DNA of 64,000 bases from Anodontia alba (taxonomy: Eukaryota > Mollusca > Bivalvia > Lucinida > Lucinidae), in contig OZ024826.1 of assembly GCA_964016985.1 (NCBI GenBank), forward strand, positions 74,387,182 through 74,451,181. The letters are read 5' to 3'. Made by a program: the position numbers and the translations under genes. Under the pieces are notes generated by a model. The model had not been told where the DNA came from. It saw nothing but the letters and a program-made list of their open reading frames with translations, and did not search any database. Positions 1 through 11,319 of the stretch are shown here, one piece after another (the stretch's first letter is position 1; the number at the start of each line of letters is the position of its first letter).

Positions 1-870
1 CAGACACCTTTTATGCTTAACGGAACTCTGTACAGTCACACTACGCTCCCTACAAAATGTGCTCCCTCGAGGCACCCTGCATAAACATAATTCTTATGGG
101 ATCGGGAATTTTGTTGTGGATGGCTTTGGAGAAAGCATAGCTGATTACAACTTTTGAAAAGATATTTAAAAGATGCTAAACCTCATCAAATGTACAGAAT
201 GAAAAATATATTTTGGATATATATTCAGCTGTGCTTGTATTTTTTTTTGAAAACGTGCTGTAACCAGGGGAATTCAGGCCAAAAAACTCGATTTCACAGG
301 ATTTAGGCTACTTCGGCGGCCATTTTCTGTTACCATAGCAACCAAAAAACCTGAATGTTAGTGAACTTGGACAGAAGGATCATTGATCTTATTTAAAAAA
401 AAAAATCAGCTCAATGAAATTTCTTGACTACAACTTTGATTTGTTGGCATCACAAGACCATCCTTAAAAATATTTTTGTTTGCTGTCACCCTACCCAGAA
501 TTCTCAGGGTGGGTCGGTAGGTAGGTATTTTTTTTTTTTTTATAAACTTGTGATGTTAAATAATCTTCATGGATTCAATGCGTAGTAGTTAATGATCTAT
601 TCTCCGCTGTTAAGTAAAACATTTGAATTATTGTCAGAGTGATGTTCAAAATTAAAACAAGCATTGAATCATAAAGACTTTTCCCAATAAAAATGTGTGA
701 AAAAATCGCCAGATCTCAATAAATTTTTGAGTGGGGGTAAAATAGTGAGTCGGTCAGGGGACAGCAAATAAACAATTTTTATGGATGGCCCAAGGGGCCA
801 AAAATGTTCTGTTAATGCACGTTGTCCTTTGTAACTGGTGAAAAAAGTGGAAATTCCCCATTTCTTATAG
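1..870. other. AT-rich stretch, no gene seen
   Basis: No convincing coding region, RNA gene or repeat boundary was recognised here. It contains short A and T runs (for example near 393 and 529) and reads as intergenic or intronic sequence. Confidence 0.5.
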
Positions 871-1758
871 TGCTCTCACACTATGGCGAATGTGCTTGCG
901 AATGTCATTCGTCGCCAATTCGTAATGATCGTAAAATGATTGTCAAACATTCACAAGCGTTCATAAGCATTCGCTGACGTTTTGGGGTGTTACAAATATT
1001 AGAAACGTGCTCCTTATATTCGCAAGGAAAGCACATTCTCCTTTTTTTCGCAACGCATTCTTAAGAATTGACAAGCTGTTCGTATTGATTGCACGTTACA
1101 CTTGTAACGCACGTTACACTTGTAACGCTGGTAAGGCATTTGTAGAGTATTCATTAGCATTTTCCCTGTATTTTCAGAGCGTGCATGCACGCAAACGAAG
1201 CAGCATGTATTATTAGTAATTGATAGAGAAACTGGAGAAGAAAAGTATACTCATGGTGAAATTTTCTAGAAACCATCAAAATAAGAAACGCGTAGCATAT
1301 AAATGCGTGCCACAAGAAAATGTATACCTATGTCGGCTTATTTAATGCTTAAGCCAGTTATCTTGATCAAATATGCCATCTAAAATACAACTTTACTCTT
1401 GGTAAAATGTGAAGTTAACTGCCGATAAGCGAATATTGGCAAGCAATCGTTGTGTATTAACTTTATTCAAAGGCGTTTGAAAGCATTGGCAAGGTTTGCA
1501 TCAGCATTTGTAATTATTCTTATCATTCGTAAAAGATTCGCATGGCTTGGAAAATGGATCATTAATGAAACGTAAGCTTCTTTAGAAATTCGCAAGTATT
1601 AGTGATGATTCATCACGTTTTCGCAAGCATTCATAAGGGCCTTAATTTGTTCAGTGTTTGTCTCGACCAATCGTATCATTTTTGGCTATTCTGCTGCGAA
1701 TTTTAAAATTTCCACATTCTTTCATATTCGTAAAGATATTCGCCATAATGTGAGAGCA
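871..1758. mobile_element. Non-autonomous TIR element, 888 bp
   Basis: The ends are inverted: TGCTCTCACACTATGGCG at 871-888 matches, with one mismatch, the complement of 1741-1758. Inside are many scattered copies of GCATTCGCAAG-like words on both strands, and two adjacent copies of the palindrome CGTTACACTTGTAACG (about 1092-1127). No transposase is encoded. A clear target-site duplication was not found, so the superfamily is unknown. Confidence 0.7.
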
Positions 1759-3777
1759 GCATTAAACTATCTTGCATAACAATGGCTGCTAATCAATATT
1801 TTTGATTGTTAGTTTATGATATTCACCCACAGCCTCGTTTTTGACTCTGGATGGCCAGTTTTAAAACATTTATAACTCCTTATCTTGATCGATTACCATG
1901 AAACATATTGCAAAATGTTCGGAAATCGCACACATTTCTTCCATATTTCATGTAGTCTGTGGGTCATTCTCTTAAAACCGCGGCCTGCCTTGACTTTAGG
2001 ACACTTTTCCTTGTAATATGAGATGTTACCAAGTGATTAATTGTCTCTTTGAACTGGCTGGAAGATGTAGGGCAATAGCCACATGTGAAAGGCATTAAAA
2101 CCTGCAAAGAGACAAGTTTAACAAACATAATGCATGGAAATCGGACAGTTTTGATGCGTTATATCGATGCAAGTTGCCGTACTATAAATTTATTATGTTT
2201 TTCAAGCTGCCGTACACAGAACTTCCAAATTGCCGTACTCCCAGAAACTCGTGTTTTCGAGAATAATTCGGTCAAATCATTGTCGTTGCAAATGAAACTT
2301 ATACCGAAGGTGATTCTTAATATGCTGAATGTTTTGACATTGAAAAAGAACAAGAAAATGCTTTAAACAATGCCGAAACGATCATGTTTTCGAGGAGACA
2401 CGTTGTTTTGAAAAGTACCAGCTCGCAGGATACCAAGTGTTTTTAGCGAAATACAGAAATATTTTTGAAAAATCACGGGCATGGACAACAGTCAGATGTC
2501 TCTAGGAACTAATACTTTTCATTTCAAAGGATGACACTCATTAAAAGGCATCGAAAAAAAAAGTTCTACTGACCTGGCTACGTGCCATTCCAGCCATTTT
2601 TATAGTTGTTTATCGACTGAAGTGGTACCAAGTTCCGGATTCTATGATACACGGTGATTTTGGTGAAAATTTCATGAAAAATGATTAATCAGACCAAAAT
2701 TAAAAAACTTATCAAAGGTCAGTTTTATATATGTACACTATATTTGAGGTATTTATTGTAGAATGGGATTATATTTTGTAACGTGATACTAAGCGCATCA
2801 CATGACACACTGTGCCCTCATTCTTGTATTCATGACCACGCAAAAAGTGCCCTACCTGCACCCCTCTGCCCTCAAATCCTAGCTGGAGCACTGTATCAGC
2901 TGTCCTTTTGAGTAAATAAAGATCTGCAATAGGTATAACCTAGTGATAAAAGGGAATATACTTTTTTTCCTTCTTATTTCTGCTCTAAAAAGCCTGAAAG
3001 CTAGACTATCCATCTCCATTACCATTTATTACATATATGCGAACAGCAAAGGTTCAGGTGACCCTGCACATCCATGCAGTCTCACCAAAACCATCGCTGT
3101 TTGCTCACCTAAGCTGTAGGTCATGAGAAACATTCAGTTCTTGACCTGCTAAGGTGCTGAGCATGCACACTGAAAGTTTGACCATACGGACTGTCCGAAT
3201 GACCCTTTTTCTCCATTGTGGCTCATACTATATATTTTTTTTTTCTTCATATTTTCACTGTGTAAGATAGTCTGAGGGAACTATTAAACCCATTTTAGTA
3301 TTTCAGCCCTGTCGTGAGAAAACCCCCGGGGCCAACTACAAACTGCATGTGCGAACAACAAAGGTGCAGATCAACCAAGCAGAATCAACGCTTTTGTTGT
3401 CTGCTACTTGGAAAGTAAGATAACTCAGGTTGTTGTACGCCAAAACTTGTGGGTTTTGAGACTGAGCAGGCCAGTGTTTGTCTAACCTGATCGATCAGAA
3501 TCCCCGAAGACAGGTTTTCAAGCGACAAAGCCCAAATAGTAAAACAGGTGGTTTCCAGGAGTATATTTTATTTCTACTCAAAATCATAGATTGTAGTAGC
3601 TCGGTAGAATCGCTTCTAAGAAAGACATTTACATTATAAATATTTGCCACCTTCAAGTTAACATGATTAAAGTTCAAAGGCAACTTTAATTGGTTGTTTG
3701 TAACGGTGGATTAAAGTATTCAACATAACAAGTTAACAACAGATAATTGGATTAATTAGTTAACTATGGGCTGAGTT
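1759..3777. other. No supported feature
   Basis: Nothing with coding character was recognised. TTGCCGTAC or CTGCCGTAC recurs at about 2172, 2208 and 2231 without forming a regular array. Near 3040-3120 there are weak matches to the palindromic family seen elsewhere in the window, too diverged to call. Confidence 0.45.
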
Positions 3778-3857
3778 GGTTATGTGCAGAGTTTGTTATG
3801 TGCAGAGTTTGCTATGTGCGGATTTGGTTATGTGCAAAGTTTGCTATGTGCAGAGTT
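3778..3857 (+). repeat. 16-bp tandem repeat, five units
   Basis: Direct repeats of a GGTTATGTGCAGAGTT-like unit, five copies with a few substitutions. Simple minisatellite. Confidence 0.85.
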
Positions 3858-4117
3858 GTCCCACAATCCATGTTATCCATGATGTCTTTTGTTGATTAAT
3901 AGTGAAATCTCTAGCATACACACACACACAAATGCATCTTAGCATAATATGCAATTTATGTAGTCAATTAATCCGCATAAAATGTACTAAGTGCCCTGTC
4001 GTTTGCCAGTAGCTGACAGCTGTCCTTCAAAATGATGCTTGTGTTCTTATTCAAATTGTATTCTTTCTCCATACAAATGTTCATAACCAGTTTTATGATA
4101 TATATATATTCCTACAC

Positions 4118-5497
4118 CGTCGGGTATGAAAGCCACGGCCGAGCTGCCGAGCTGAGCCCAATACATGTATAATGTTTTCTTGTAATTGTTCAAACAAATT
4201 CAAGATACTTATTTCTTTTAATCCTGTGTTACCATATATGTAAAATGCTGTATTCACAATTAAAATTTGTATAATTACTTGCTTATGAATCACTTTGTAT
4301 CTAATTTTCCTTTCAACAGGGGTATGAAAGCCATGGCCGCGAAACGGATATGTTTTGCCAGTTTGTGAACAAATGGTGATGTCTTATAATCTGAGCATTT
4401 GACAGAGGTTGCAAAAAGACATTTAAAATCAGTTTGAATTATTATAACATGCAGAGACTGTTTATATTCCCCACTATTCTTCTTTTGACCCAAATAACGA
4501 GGATCAGCAGAATCTAAACATAGAATCGATATAAACTAAATGAAAATAACCGAAACGGCTGAAAGGGCTTAAAGGCTCAGGTGAGCTATTAATACAGTTA
4601 TTTATAACTCCACATCTATAACTAATTTGATAGGTTTTCCCAATAATGCTGGTCATCAAACTGGTATTAGATGTAATTGTTAAGTTAAGGCCCTCTCAAT
4701 GCTTTTGCTTTCCATTTTGGTTATTTTCATTTAGTTTTCTCTGTTCTATATAAAGATCCTGTCGCTCCTCATTATTTGGATGAAAAAGAAGAACAGTGGG
4801 GAATATAAACAGTTTCTACATACCGTATTCAACCTAATTAGCGCACTGTGTGCTAGCGCTTAGGTTATTTAAAAATATCTAGAAAAACTTGCAAAATCTC
4901 CTAATATGGGTACAATATAAAGAAAGATCAGCAGAGAACTTCCTGAGGGGCGTTTTGATTGTACTTACGCAATATTTTTCTGACTTTCTTTATAAAAGCA
5001 TATGTTGTTGGTAGTCATTTGAATTGCCTCGACTTGTTGAGGAAATTCAAATGAGTACAAACAACATATGTTTTTATATAGAAGTAGATAAAAGTACAGT
5101 GGCTGTAATTCAAAGACTGCTAATTGCTTGACTGAGCGCTTATAGGAGCATGAGCGGTAATTAGGTAGAATACGGTATTATAATGATACAAAGTAATTTT
5201 AAATACCTTTTTAGCAACCTCTGTCGAATGCTTTGATCATAAAATATTGCCATTTATTCACAAAATGGCCAAAATATATCCCTTTCGCGGCCGTGGCTTT
5301 CATACCCCTGTTGAATGGAAAATTGGATATAAAGTCATATGAGTAAATTATTACACAAATTCTAATTGTGAATACAGCATTTTACATAGATGGTAATATA
5401 AGATTAAGAATCTTTAACTCGATTGAACAAGTACAAGAAAACACTATATGACGTTTGGCTTTTTCAGCTCGGCAGCTCGGCCGTGGCTTTCATACCT
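4118..5497. repeat. Long inverted repeat (foldback-like)
   Basis: The left arm (4118-4491) reappears as reverse complement in 4786-4820 plus 5178-5497. Each arm carries the word GGTATGAAAGCCACGGCC (with small changes) twice, about 195 bp apart, so the element has four copies, at about 4121, 4320, 5290 and 5480. The central spacer is about 300 bp. The right arm is interrupted by a younger MITE at 4823-5175. No transposase frame is visible. It may be a foldback transposon or an inverted duplication. Confidence 0.75.
4823..5175. mobile_element. MITE, 353 bp, TA target duplication
   Basis: Terminal inverted repeats CCGTATTC[A/T]ACCTAATTA start at 4823 and end at 5175, flanked by TA at 4821-4822 and 5176-5177. 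Comparison with the uninterrupted left arm of the surrounding inverted repeat shows the empty site, which confirms the insertion. The middle (about 4996-5078) is a palindrome with the core TGAATTGCCTC / AAATGAGTA. The TA duplication suggests mobilisation by a Tc1/mariner-type transposase (inference). Confidence 0.8.
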
Positions 5498-5500
5498 GAC

Positions 5501-6199
5501 CTTCCTATACATGCGCACAAGACAAGGTTAAACAGGGTTGTGGACGAGACAACTAGGGGGCAAAAGGACTAAAGGTAACAAACTGCGAAACGACCAGGGG
5601 GAAAACATTGACGAAACAGCATGTTACCTGTTGATCATTTTTGCCTCTTGTGACTGATGATCTACAGTGAAGAGTACCATTGTGCAGAGTACAGCTTGTA
5701 ACGGCGTAGACTGAAACTGATCGGAAAGAATTTTTATAGTCCATTTAGAGGGATTTTTTAGTAGATCGCAAGTCCCCCCTGGGAGTTTATAATATACAGT
5801 ACGAAGAAGGCTGTTTAAATAAATTTTACTGGCGCCAAAACCGCTTACCTGTATTTTCGTTAAATCTTTTTATAGATGCCTTTGGGAACGACATTTCAAC
5901 GTTGTTTACGTTTTAAAAAACTAAAAATATCCTGTTTATCAAGAAATCACGACCGCCAACCCTTTTGAATTCATATTCCGAATGAGGTTAAAAGCCAGCA
6001 TAATCGTAATTATCCGGCAATTTCCGTCGTCGGCGTGCACTAATCAGCGGGCTGATCCGGGATAATATACCCAGGATTTTAATGGATAGTGATGCATCGC
6101 ATTCAATATCTCGGCTTCTAGATATCATAAATAAATAAGTTTGGTATCATAAGATATTAAAGAAACAAAAAATTCCATCACCACTATTTCCATCACCAC
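5501..6199. other. No supported feature
   Basis: Unique-looking AT-rich sequence with no convincing coding or repeat signal. A 9-bp word (CCATCACCA) is repeated near 6174 and 6190. Confidence 0.4.
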
Positions 6200-7055
6200 T
6201 ACTGTGCTTTCGACATCTTTCAGAAAGTCATTATTTGCTTGACGCTTTACACAGAAGAAGCAAATTTTTGTGGGGTCTCCCTAATTGCCGACAAGAGCCG
6301 AGAAGAGGTGACAAGAGCCGAGAAGAACCGACAAGAGATGTTTTATTGGTGACAAGAAGTTTTCTTGTGATTCATTCAAGTTTATTATTTAAAAGGATAT
6401 GTTTTTTGATGTTTTTCATATCTTAGAAATTGCTTTTGATCAATATCTTTTATGTGTTTTATGGAAAAAGCAACAGAAGATTTACCGCATTTACCGACAA
6501 GAGATTTTACCCAATAGATGCGTGGTGAAATAGCATCGACATGGGTCGACAAGAAGTTTTATATCATATTATATGAGATTTTGTGCTTGTAACCTTATTT
6601 TTGAAAGATTATCTCAAGTTTTCATGTACATGAATCCCGTTTGAAAAGTTTTAATGGGTTCGTGCAAGCAAAATGACCTTTACAAAGCATTTACCGACAT
6701 GAAATTTAATAGGCTAATGGTGCAAAATTTTTGGGCCGCCAAGAAGTTTTGATGCTGTTTCAATGCATTTTATAACATAATGAACCCATCTTTTAAAAAA
6801 TTGACCAGGAAAAAAAACTTGATTGATGCTGAATTCGTAAATCATTTCTTCGTTCATTTTGATAGCTTTATTGTTTGAAAGTGACCTAAAGGTTTGATGC
6901 TTAAAAGAAAAACCTATTTCGTCTCCTCCATGAATCTTATCAGGTGGTGGCCTGTACAATTACTTACCAACTTGCAAGGACAGATGTCCCATTATAGGTT
7001 TTTAATTTAATTTTATTTATAAAGAATTTATCAATGGGTAATGTCTCATAAGGAA

Positions 7056-7640
7056 TTAACTTACGGGCTTTTCAGGGCCCGTAAGACATATACACCCATA
7101 AGAATAATCCACACAAGCATTAGGTTGCTTACGGGCTTTTCAAGGCCACGCCAGTGGTCTACCATATGCATTATTTCTTATGATTTCTTTTTCTTTAAGA
7201 GTTATTTACAAATGCTTTTGATTACTTACGGGCTTTTCAAGGCCGCGCCAGAGGTCAACCATTTGCAATTGTGTTTTTCTCTTTTCTTTCTTAATGTCCT
7301 TTTTTCTGTATGTTTTTATTAATTTAGTTGTTTTTTACACCAGCATTTGGTTACTTGCGGGCTTTTCAAGGCCGCGCCAGAGGTCTACCATTTGCAATTG
7401 TGTTTTTCTCTTTTCTTTCTTAATGTCCTTTTTTCTGTATGTTTTTATTAATTTAGTTGCTTTTTACACCAGCATTTGGTTACTTGCGGGCTTTTCAAGG
7501 CCGCGCCAGAGGTCTACCATATGCATGACGTTTATTGTTTTCCCTTTCCTTCTGTTTTTATTTTTTCTCTTTTTTTTTCATGTTAAGAAAAGATATTCAC
7601 ATTGGTCAGCATTAGGTTACTTGCGGGCTTATTAAGGCCG
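7056..7640 (+). repeat. Tandem array, about 126-136 bp unit
   Basis: Six copies of a unit containing TTACTTGCGGGCTTTTCAAG followed by GCCGCGCCAGAGGTCTACCA occur at about 7064, 7128, 7226, 7352, 7488 and 7619. The copies starting at 7236 and 7372 are almost identical. The array lies inside the 6200-9758 element. Apparent reading frames through it are repeat artefacts. Confidence 0.8.
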
Positions 7641-7859
7641 CGCCAGAGATCTACCACATGCAGAATGTGTTTCATTCACTTTTCATTTTTTTTTTCTAAA
7701 AAACCGTTCAAATTAGCATCCACGACCTGAAATAAAAACATAAATAAGAAAAGATTTTACCAACTGTGTTTTGAGTGTTGTAAGACTAATATCACTATTG
7801 TTCATCTAAAATTTTTCGTTCCTGCCGCTGTAAAGTGTACAATACCTATATTTACATAT

Positions 7860-7985
7860 ATGTCCGTTCGTTCTTTCCGTTCGAACCTCGTTTCATTCAG
7901 TCGTTCATTCATTCATTCGTTTGTTTGTTCGTTCATTCGTTCGCTTATTCGTTCTTTCCTTAGTTCGTTCATTTAGTCATTCATT
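7860..7985 (+). repeat. Tetranucleotide (CGTT/CATT) microsatellite
   Basis: Irregular run of TTCGTTCG and TTCATTCA words. Confidence 0.85.
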
Positions 7986-8262
7986 CACAAAACAAGCGAG
8001 TCGTAAAGATAATTACTGTCACTCAGTTTTGAGCTTTTTTCGGTCGATTAACCACAGGTTAGCTTGCACTTCGTTTGTCAAATTGAAAAAGCCTAAGACA
8101 AAAATACATATAAGCCAACATAGCTTTGGCACGAAAAGCTAAATATAACACTAATTGAATCTTCCTATCATTGAGCATTGAGCAAGCCAACATAGCTTTG
8201 GCACGAAAAGCCATAATATCATGACATTAATTAGGTCTTTTAGCAATGCGCATGATTTTTTT

Positions 8263-8292
8263 GTTCTCTCTCTCTTTCTCTCTCTCTCTCTC
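8263..8292 (+). repeat. (CT)n microsatellite
   Basis: About 15 CT units with one T interruption. Confidence 0.9.
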
Positions 8293-9758
8293 ACTTATTA
8301 ATGTCGTTTTAGTTCACACTAGGCTTTTTGAGGAAAGTGCCATAGGTAATCTGAAAATGTTTTTATTAATGCCGTTTTAGTTTTAATATAGTAGGTTTTT
8401 TATGGAGATTACCTTATTTGTTCTTTTCCTGTATGTATTGAAGCAAGTTAAAGTTAACTACAATGAAATCTAAGCCAAAGTCAGTTAAATTGGCCTACAA
8501 ATACTGAAATAAGGCTAACAACATCTTAAAACATGTTTTTATTCAAAATTAGTCTTTCAGCAACCAAATCGAGAAAATAGTGAGTCCATTCCCGACTACA
8601 TAACTATATTTTGTTCTTGTTGGTAGAACACACATTGGTTGATTTACCGACAAGAAAGTATGTTGGTCTTGCTCACTACATACTTGGTTCTGGCTCATCC
8701 CTTTAACATTTTTTTTTCTAAACAAACTTCTTGATTTTCATTTCCTATTGTATTTTATCATGATTTAAAAATTCGCAGAGATAAAGTAACCCACAGAGAC
8801 AACCAGTACAGAAGTCTAATGGTTGATTTTTACTATTTACCGACAAGAAAATCTGATGACGTGTACCTAACCTGAAATGATCAAAACAGGATCCTAGGAT
8901 ATTATATATCATAAAAATGTGTTTCTTAGAACATCCTCTCTCGTGCACTCTGTAACAAATTTATTTTTTTTCTGACATAAAACTATAAAGCATCAAAACG
9001 CTTGATATTATATTTTAATAATATCTAAGGCAAAAGTCGACTGCAAGTTTACCTATACGCGTTCTATCACATGATCTTTTATATAGCTGCATCAGCATCT
9101 ATAGGGAAAAGGTTGGAATGGGGGATTCATGTATGTGCAAAAAGGTGCATTGAATCATGATTTATATTAAAAAAGCCTGAAAATGGGTCTTAGACCTTCT
9201 TGTCGGCTCGTTCCGGTTCTTCTCGGCTCTTGTCACCTCTTCTCGGTTCTTGTCGGTAATTAGGGAGACCGAATTTGTGTCATGATTTAATGCAAAACCA
9301 TTTGTCGTAACTACCAATGTATAAAAATTTATATTCTAGTTATTGGTTTTTAAAAAATCAAATATTTTCACTTTTTCTCATAATATAAATGAATCCAAAT
9401 CATGCAGGAATCTGTAGGGTAGGTAACTTGGAGCCAAATTTTCAACAAGTTCCACTTGTTCAAGTTTTCAGAAATTGTCACAATATTGTTGTAAAACGTC
9501 AATAATTCAAATTCAGCAAAGAAAAGTAAAAAATATTTTCTTAGACAAAAAATCACTTTCAAACTATAGAAATAGCATAGGTCAGACCAACTTTTGGTCG
9601 TAACTTTAATTTTTGTGTGAATATATGAGAACAAAACACAGAAACATAAAAGACAAATGGTTTCTGACAAGATATGGTCAACCAGAACAAAATATTTTCA
9701 TGTAAAATAAAACGCCAAGCGAAAAACGTCTTTCCAAGAGATGTCGAAAGGACAGTAA

Positions 9759-10249
9759 TTTATTTCACTACTATTTTAACATTTTGCCTTCCTTGAATCT
9801 TTTTAACTTGCCCTAATCGACGTGCGCAGATACTTGCACACAAATCCTCGCAAGTGGGTGTTGCAATTACCGTGATAGATAGTCTTTTCCTTAGCTTCAA
9901 AACTTCGGGAGCGAGGGAGTGGGTCAGATAATTTGACAATACCTGGACTTTTAAAGAACACAGTTAAATTATTTTGGTATATTTAGGTAATATTTAAATG
10001 AGACGAAATATGTTTAAAAATGAAATATTCTGCTAAGATGATGTATTTATAGACATTTTAAAATTTCCGGGATCGTCCGGGATGGCTACAAAGATGAGTG
10101 TCACACGAGTTATTAAGCATCTGAACACTTCTCGCAAACATTTGTCCCCTTTTTAAGAAAGGGGATAGAGCTCTTACTTGTATCGCCAGGTGTCCCTGAC
10201 ATGCGCGCTGTGTAAGTTGCTTAATTGAACATACAGTATGTTCAAATAT
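9759..10249. other. No supported feature
   Basis: No clear gene or repeat. The short word TTTCCGGGATC near 10068 recurs near 12532, on either side of the LINE remnant, so both may be old flanking repeat. Confidence 0.4.
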
Positions 10250-10451
10250 CATGGCTCACTTTGATGAATACCAACTTTTGTCTGACACTGTTGTGAAAGC
10301 CGACAACTGTTATAAATAACTGAGTAAAATCTTGGACAAAGAAGGACAGATCGACACGTTTATTCTGGACTTCGAGAAGGCTTTTGGCACATCCCCTTAT
10401 GACTACTTAAAAGCAAATTATTTGGTTATGGCATCGGCGGAAAGACACATA

Positions 10452-10728
10452 CATTACGAAAACACGCCTATTCAAATATATAGAAAATTTCACCTCCAAA
10501 ACCTGAAAATTTTCAGATAAAAATATCTGATATTTTTCATATTTCTGGTCAAAACATAGATTGTGGGTACTCGTTAGAACCGCCTCAGCGAGGCGGTTCT
10601 AACGAGTACCCACAATCTAGGTTTTGAGCAGAAGTTAGAAAAATAATGTATACCCCTGTAAACCCCAGTTTTACTATATGAGAGTGGGGTTTAAGGGGGT
10701 CAAATTATATAGGCATGTTTTTGTGATG
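10452..10728 (+). mobile_element. MITE family A, copy 1
   Basis: 277-bp element with inverted ends CATTACGAAAACACGCC / GGCATGTTTTTGTGATG and an internal palindrome (10562-10618) with core TACTCGTTAGAACCGCCTC. It lies between the LINE blocks GGKT and IDSF, so its insertion broke the reverse transcriptase gene. Other copies are at 10893, 23305, 48442 and 54937. Confidence 0.85.
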
Positions 10729-11001
10729 GGTGGATAGATTCCTTTCTTTGTTATAGAACACAACGAGCTGTTGTAAACGGCGAAACTTCGGAGTGGGCTC
10801 CAGTTTTGTCCGGTGTCCCACAATGAGCTGTTCTTGTTATTCATCTGTTATTCTCTCTGTCCCTTTCCCTTACCTACAGCCACAGAGATATACATTACGA
10901 AAACATGCCTATTCAAATATATTGAAAATTTCACCAACCAAACAATGAAAATTTTCAGATAAAAGATTCTGATATTTTTCATATTTCTGCTCAAAGCATA
11001 G

Positions 11002-11236
11002 TGTTACGAACGAGCACTCCTACCTTCGGTTATCTGCCTTGGCAGATTACGCATAGCTTCTAAGTATATATTCAATGACAACTGCGTCAGGGAGTCGACT
11101 CTGGGAGTCGACTCTTTGGCTCAGTGGATAGAGCATTGGATTTTTAACCGGGAGGACCGGGTTCAAATCCCACGACAGGCGTGGAAATTTTTTCAGCTAT
11201 GCTTCATTCCTGTGTTGCGACTTTCATGTCGTAAGA
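11002..11236 (+). repeat. 5' LTR of the TRIM
   Basis: 235 bp, TG at the start and GA rather than the usual CA at the end. The terminal 8 bases are imperfect inverted repeats (TGTTACGA / TCGTAAGA). It includes the palindrome GAGTCGACTC twice just before the tRNA-like sequence. Confidence 0.85.
11110..11180 (+). other. tRNA-Lys-like sequence in the 5' LTR
   Basis: About 71 nt with box A TGGCTCAGTGG (11117-11127) and box B GGTTCAAATCC (11160-11170), the spacing of a tRNA gene. The D stem GCTC/GAGC is perfect. The anticodon region TTGGATTTTTAACCGG is one base short of a normal stem and loop with anticodon TTT (Lys). The acceptor and T stems are only partly paired. It is a tRNA relic that may keep Pol III promoter activity, not a working tRNA. 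Confidence 0.7.
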
Positions 11237-11254
11237 TGGGGGCTCGTCCGGGAT
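11237..11254 (+). promoter_or_regulatory. Primer-binding site, tRNA-Pro
   Basis: TGGGGGCTCGTCCGGGAT directly after the 5' LTR. It is complementary to the conserved 3' end of animal tRNA-Pro (including CCA) over all 18 bases. Confidence 0.9.
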
Positions 11255-11307
11255 AGGACTTTATACGCCGAAAATGGCTTCACGTCATCATAAATGATGA
11301 CTTCCTT

Positions 11308-11319
11308 GAAAAGGGGGAG
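11308..11319 (+). promoter_or_regulatory. Polypurine tract
   Basis: GAAAAGGGGGAG immediately upstream of the 3' LTR, where plus-strand priming is expected. Confidence 0.85.

Larger units (their letters stand above)
6200..9758. mobile_element. Large non-autonomous TIR element with CCGACAAGA motifs
   Basis: The left end (about 6200-6250) and right end (about 9715-9758) are inverted relatives around CTTTCGACATCT. A second inverted pair lies inside: 6270-6330 against 9200-9285, both containing GGTCTCCCTAATT followed by GCCGACAAGAGCCGAG-like words. CCGACAAGA or a close variant recurs at about 6289, 6328, 6495, 6546, 6692, 8648 and 8840, and inverted at 9206-9260. It could be a transposase-binding repeat. 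No transposase reading frame was recognised in the 3.5 kb interior, so the element is probably non-autonomous or decayed. Confidence 0.6.

Noticed and set aside
7041..7635. Phe-rich open frames with repeated GFSRPRQRST
   Set aside because: Repeat unit of the 126-136 bp tandem array; no membrane-protein or other family match evident.
11110..11180. Functional tRNA-Lys gene
   Set aside because: Anticodon arm one base short and acceptor and T stems only partly paired; it is a tRNA-like relic.
11237..11254. Exact gammaretrovirus-type primer-binding site as evidence of a provirus
   Set aside because: tRNA-Pro 3' ends are conserved across animals, and only 83 bp lie between the LTRs with no gag, pol or env, so this is a miniature non-coding element, not a retrovirus.
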